Source: an uncultured Bacilli bacterium (GTDB lineage: Bacteria > Bacillota_I > Bacilli_A > RFN20 > CAG-631). From it: 15,261 bases of DNA. Positions 13,677 through 15,261 of this stretch are shown piece after piece; position 1 is the first letter of the stretch; each line of letters begins with the position of its first letter. The notes under the pieces were generated by a model. It had not been told where the DNA came from. It saw only the letters and a list, made by a program, of their open reading frames with translations, and did not search any database. The translations under genes were made by a program, and so were the position numbers. The stretch lies in the NCBI GenBank assembly GCA_934215405.1, contig CAKPZU010000046.1:1-15261 (forward strand), written 5' to 3'.

Positions 13677-15261
13677 AAGTAATTTTAAAAAGATTAAAAT
13701 GATTTTAAAAATAACTAATAAAAATAGTAAAAAATCACTATTTATCTTTTTCATATTAGGATTTTTAACAGAAGTTATTAATATAATAAATGTTTTCTTT
13801 CCTCCATTAGTTGTTCATTTTCTTATTACTAATGAAGACAAAAAGGTAATTGGTATACTTTTATTTTCTGTATCTTTTCTATTAGCTGTTTGTAATTACA
13901 TAGTCTCATTATTAAAGTTAAAAATTACAGCTAATACAAAATACTTAGAAAATAAAATGTATTGTATTTTAAATAGAAAAAATGCTAATCTTGATTACTT
14001 TAATTGCCTAGATGAAGATATTGAAAATTTGTATTTTAATGCCTTTGATAATGTGTATCGCTATATAGATATTCCTCTTTTATTACTTAACTATATTGTA
14101 AATAAAGCCATCACCTTTATTATTATGCTTATTGCTTTTTATAGAATAAATATCTTCCTTGTCTTATTTGTAGTTGTAACAATTATAATAGATTATCTAA
14201 TTAGTAAAAAAAGTCAAAAAATAAAAAAGAAATATGATGAAGAAATTTCAAGCTATTCTTATAAAAAAAGATATTTAATGGAATGCTTTGAAAACTATAA
14301 AATAGGAAAGGAAATAAGAGTTTTCAATGGTAAAGATTTGTTAATTAATAAATATAATGATGTATCAAATAGAATATTAGATATTGAAAAAAAGATTAAC
14401 AAAAATGATATTATTTTTTCAATAATTAGTAAATTAATTGCAACAATTAGATTATTTGTAATATACATTTTAGCAATTAATAAATATTTAAATGATAATT
14501 TGTTTTTAAGTGAATTTTTAATTTATATATCTGCTATTAATCAAATGGCTGATTCATTTGATGATATTGTTGATTGTATTTTAATGATAAATAATGCATT
14601 ATATTATTTTTCAGATTTTACAAAATACTTAAATATTGAAGAAACATTTCATAAAAAATTAAGTCTTGAAAATAAAAGTGAAAATAATGTTCCTATAATT
14701 GAATTTGAAAATGTAAGTTTTAAATATCCTAATTCTGATGCATATACATTAAAAAACATAAGCTTTAAAATTTTTAAAAATCAAGTAGTATCAATAGTTG
14801 GTGATAATGGCTCAGGAAAATCAACCTTAATAAAGCTAATTTTAAGATTATATGATTATGAAGGAAATATATATTATAATGGTCAAAATATAAAAAATAT
14901 TGATTATGATTATTATCAATCATTATTTGCTGCAACCTTCCAAGATTATAAAATGTACTGTTACTCAATTAAAGAAAACATTATGTTTGATAAGGATATT
15001 GATAATACTAAATTAGAAAAAGTGCTTCAATGTTTAAACATTGAAAAACTAATTAATAAAATTGGCCTTGAAGCTAATTATAGTAAGAGATTTGATGAAA
15101 ATGGAGTCGAGTTATCAAATGGTGAAAGCCAAAAAATAGCCATTAGTAGAGCCTTATATAAAAATTCTGATGTCTTTATTTTTGACGAACCAACAGCAAC
15201 TATTGATCCACTAGCTGAATATGAAATTTTTAAAAACATTTATAATCTTGCTAAACAAGAA
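13663..15261 (+). CDS. ABC exporter half-transporter, intact but cut by window edge
   Basis: An uninterrupted reading of 533 codons from ATG 13663 to the window end, with no stop reached. GGAG lies 6 nt before the start, which overlaps the last 14 bp of the preceding gene: translationally coupled partners. Residues 1-340 form an exporter membrane domain with about six helices (near 26-48, 58-82, 135-180, 250-300). Residues 345-533 form the ATPase domain: Walker A GDNGSGKST (380-388), Q427 in TFQDY, signature LSNGE (484-488; the second Gly of the usual LSGGE is Gly but the first is Asn), Walker B FIFDEP with catalytic E509. Only the end of the domain, including the H-loop, is missing, probably about 50 residues. 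It should pair with the upstream half-transporter. Substrate is unknown. Confidence 0.9.
   Translation, partial: MKTIKSNFKKIKMILKITNKNSKKSLFIFFILGFLTEVINIINVFFPPLVVHFLITNEDKKVIGILLFSVSFLLAVCNYIVSLLKLKITANTKYLENKMYCILNRKNANLDYFNCLDEDIENLYFNAFDNVYRYIDIPLLLLNYIVNKAITFIIMLIAFYRINIFLVLFVVVTIIIDYLISKKSQKIKKKYDEEISSYSYKKRYLMECFENYKIGKEIRVFNGKDLLINKYNDVSNRILDIEKKINKNDIIFSIISKLIATIRLFVIYILAINKYLNDNLFLSEFLIYISAINQMADSFDDIVDCILMINNALYYFSDFTKYLNIEETFHKKLSLENKSENNVPIIEFENVSFKYPNSDAYTLKNISFKIFKNQVVSIVGDNGSGKSTLIKLILRLYDYEGNIYYNGQNIKNIDYDYYQSLFAATFQDYKMYCYSIKENIMFDKDIDNTKLEKVLQCLNIEKLINKIGLEANYSKRFDENGVELSNGESQKIAISRALYKNSDVFIFDEPTATIDPLAEYEIFKNIYNLAKQE

Noticed and set aside
14774..14968. Minus-strand 64-codon open frame
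   Set aside because: It is antisense to the ATPase domain of the intact ABC subunit, whose motifs are clear on the plus strand.

Overview
The window comes from a very AT-rich, low-GC Gram-positive-type bacterium, most likely an uncultured Bacillota/Bacilli lineage of the Erysipelotrichales or RF39/Mollicutes-relative kind. This is inference from base composition, strong AGGAGG-type ribosome binding sites, sigma-A-like promoters with extended -10 boxes, and a lipoprotein signal peptide. TGG encodes tryptophan throughout and all visible genes end in TAA or TAG, so nothing requires the mycoplasma genetic code.

Layout. Six genes lie on the minus strand. Read in transcription order from right to left they are: a STAS-kinase fusion (11736-10573), a Na/Pi-cotransporter family protein (9433-7832), a P2A-type cation ATPase (7608-4855), a surface phosphodiesterase/alkaline-phosphatase lipoprotein with a LamG-like tail (4764-3091), a GH27/GH36-like glycoside hydrolase (2997-1558) and an AAA ATPase with a nuclease-like C-terminus (1494-88). 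On the plus strand are a small DUF1003 membrane protein (9622-10119) and a pair of ABC exporter half-transporters. The first (11925-13676) is broken by two opposite single-base frameshifts. The second (13663-15261) is intact and runs off the right edge.

Regulation. The clearest RNA element is a yybP-ykoY manganese riboswitch in the ATPase leader (7699-7790). A promoter abuts it upstream and an intrinsic terminator with competing helices follows (7630-7708). This makes the ATPase a probable Mn2+ (or Mn2+/Ca2+) exporter switched on by manganese. The Na/Pi gene just upstream has its own promoter and a separate nested stem-loop leader that I do not recognise. Recognisable promoters also precede the AAA, glycoside hydrolase, lipoprotein and kinase genes, so these look like mostly separate transcription units facing the same way.

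How the parts may work together. The Na/Pi protein and the ATPase form an ion-homeostasis pair: no terminator separates them, so read-through from the first must pass the riboswitch. The lipoprotein phosphodiesterase and the glycoside hydrolase may process phosphorylated glycans or lipids outside and inside the cell respectively; this is speculative. The STAS-kinase faces the ABC exporter pair across a 188-bp divergent promoter region. Two short repeat pairs, at the left edge (3-73) and at 10490-10547, look like scars or ends of mobile elements, but no transposase is present. I see no rRNA, tRNA, CRISPR array or complete insertion sequence.
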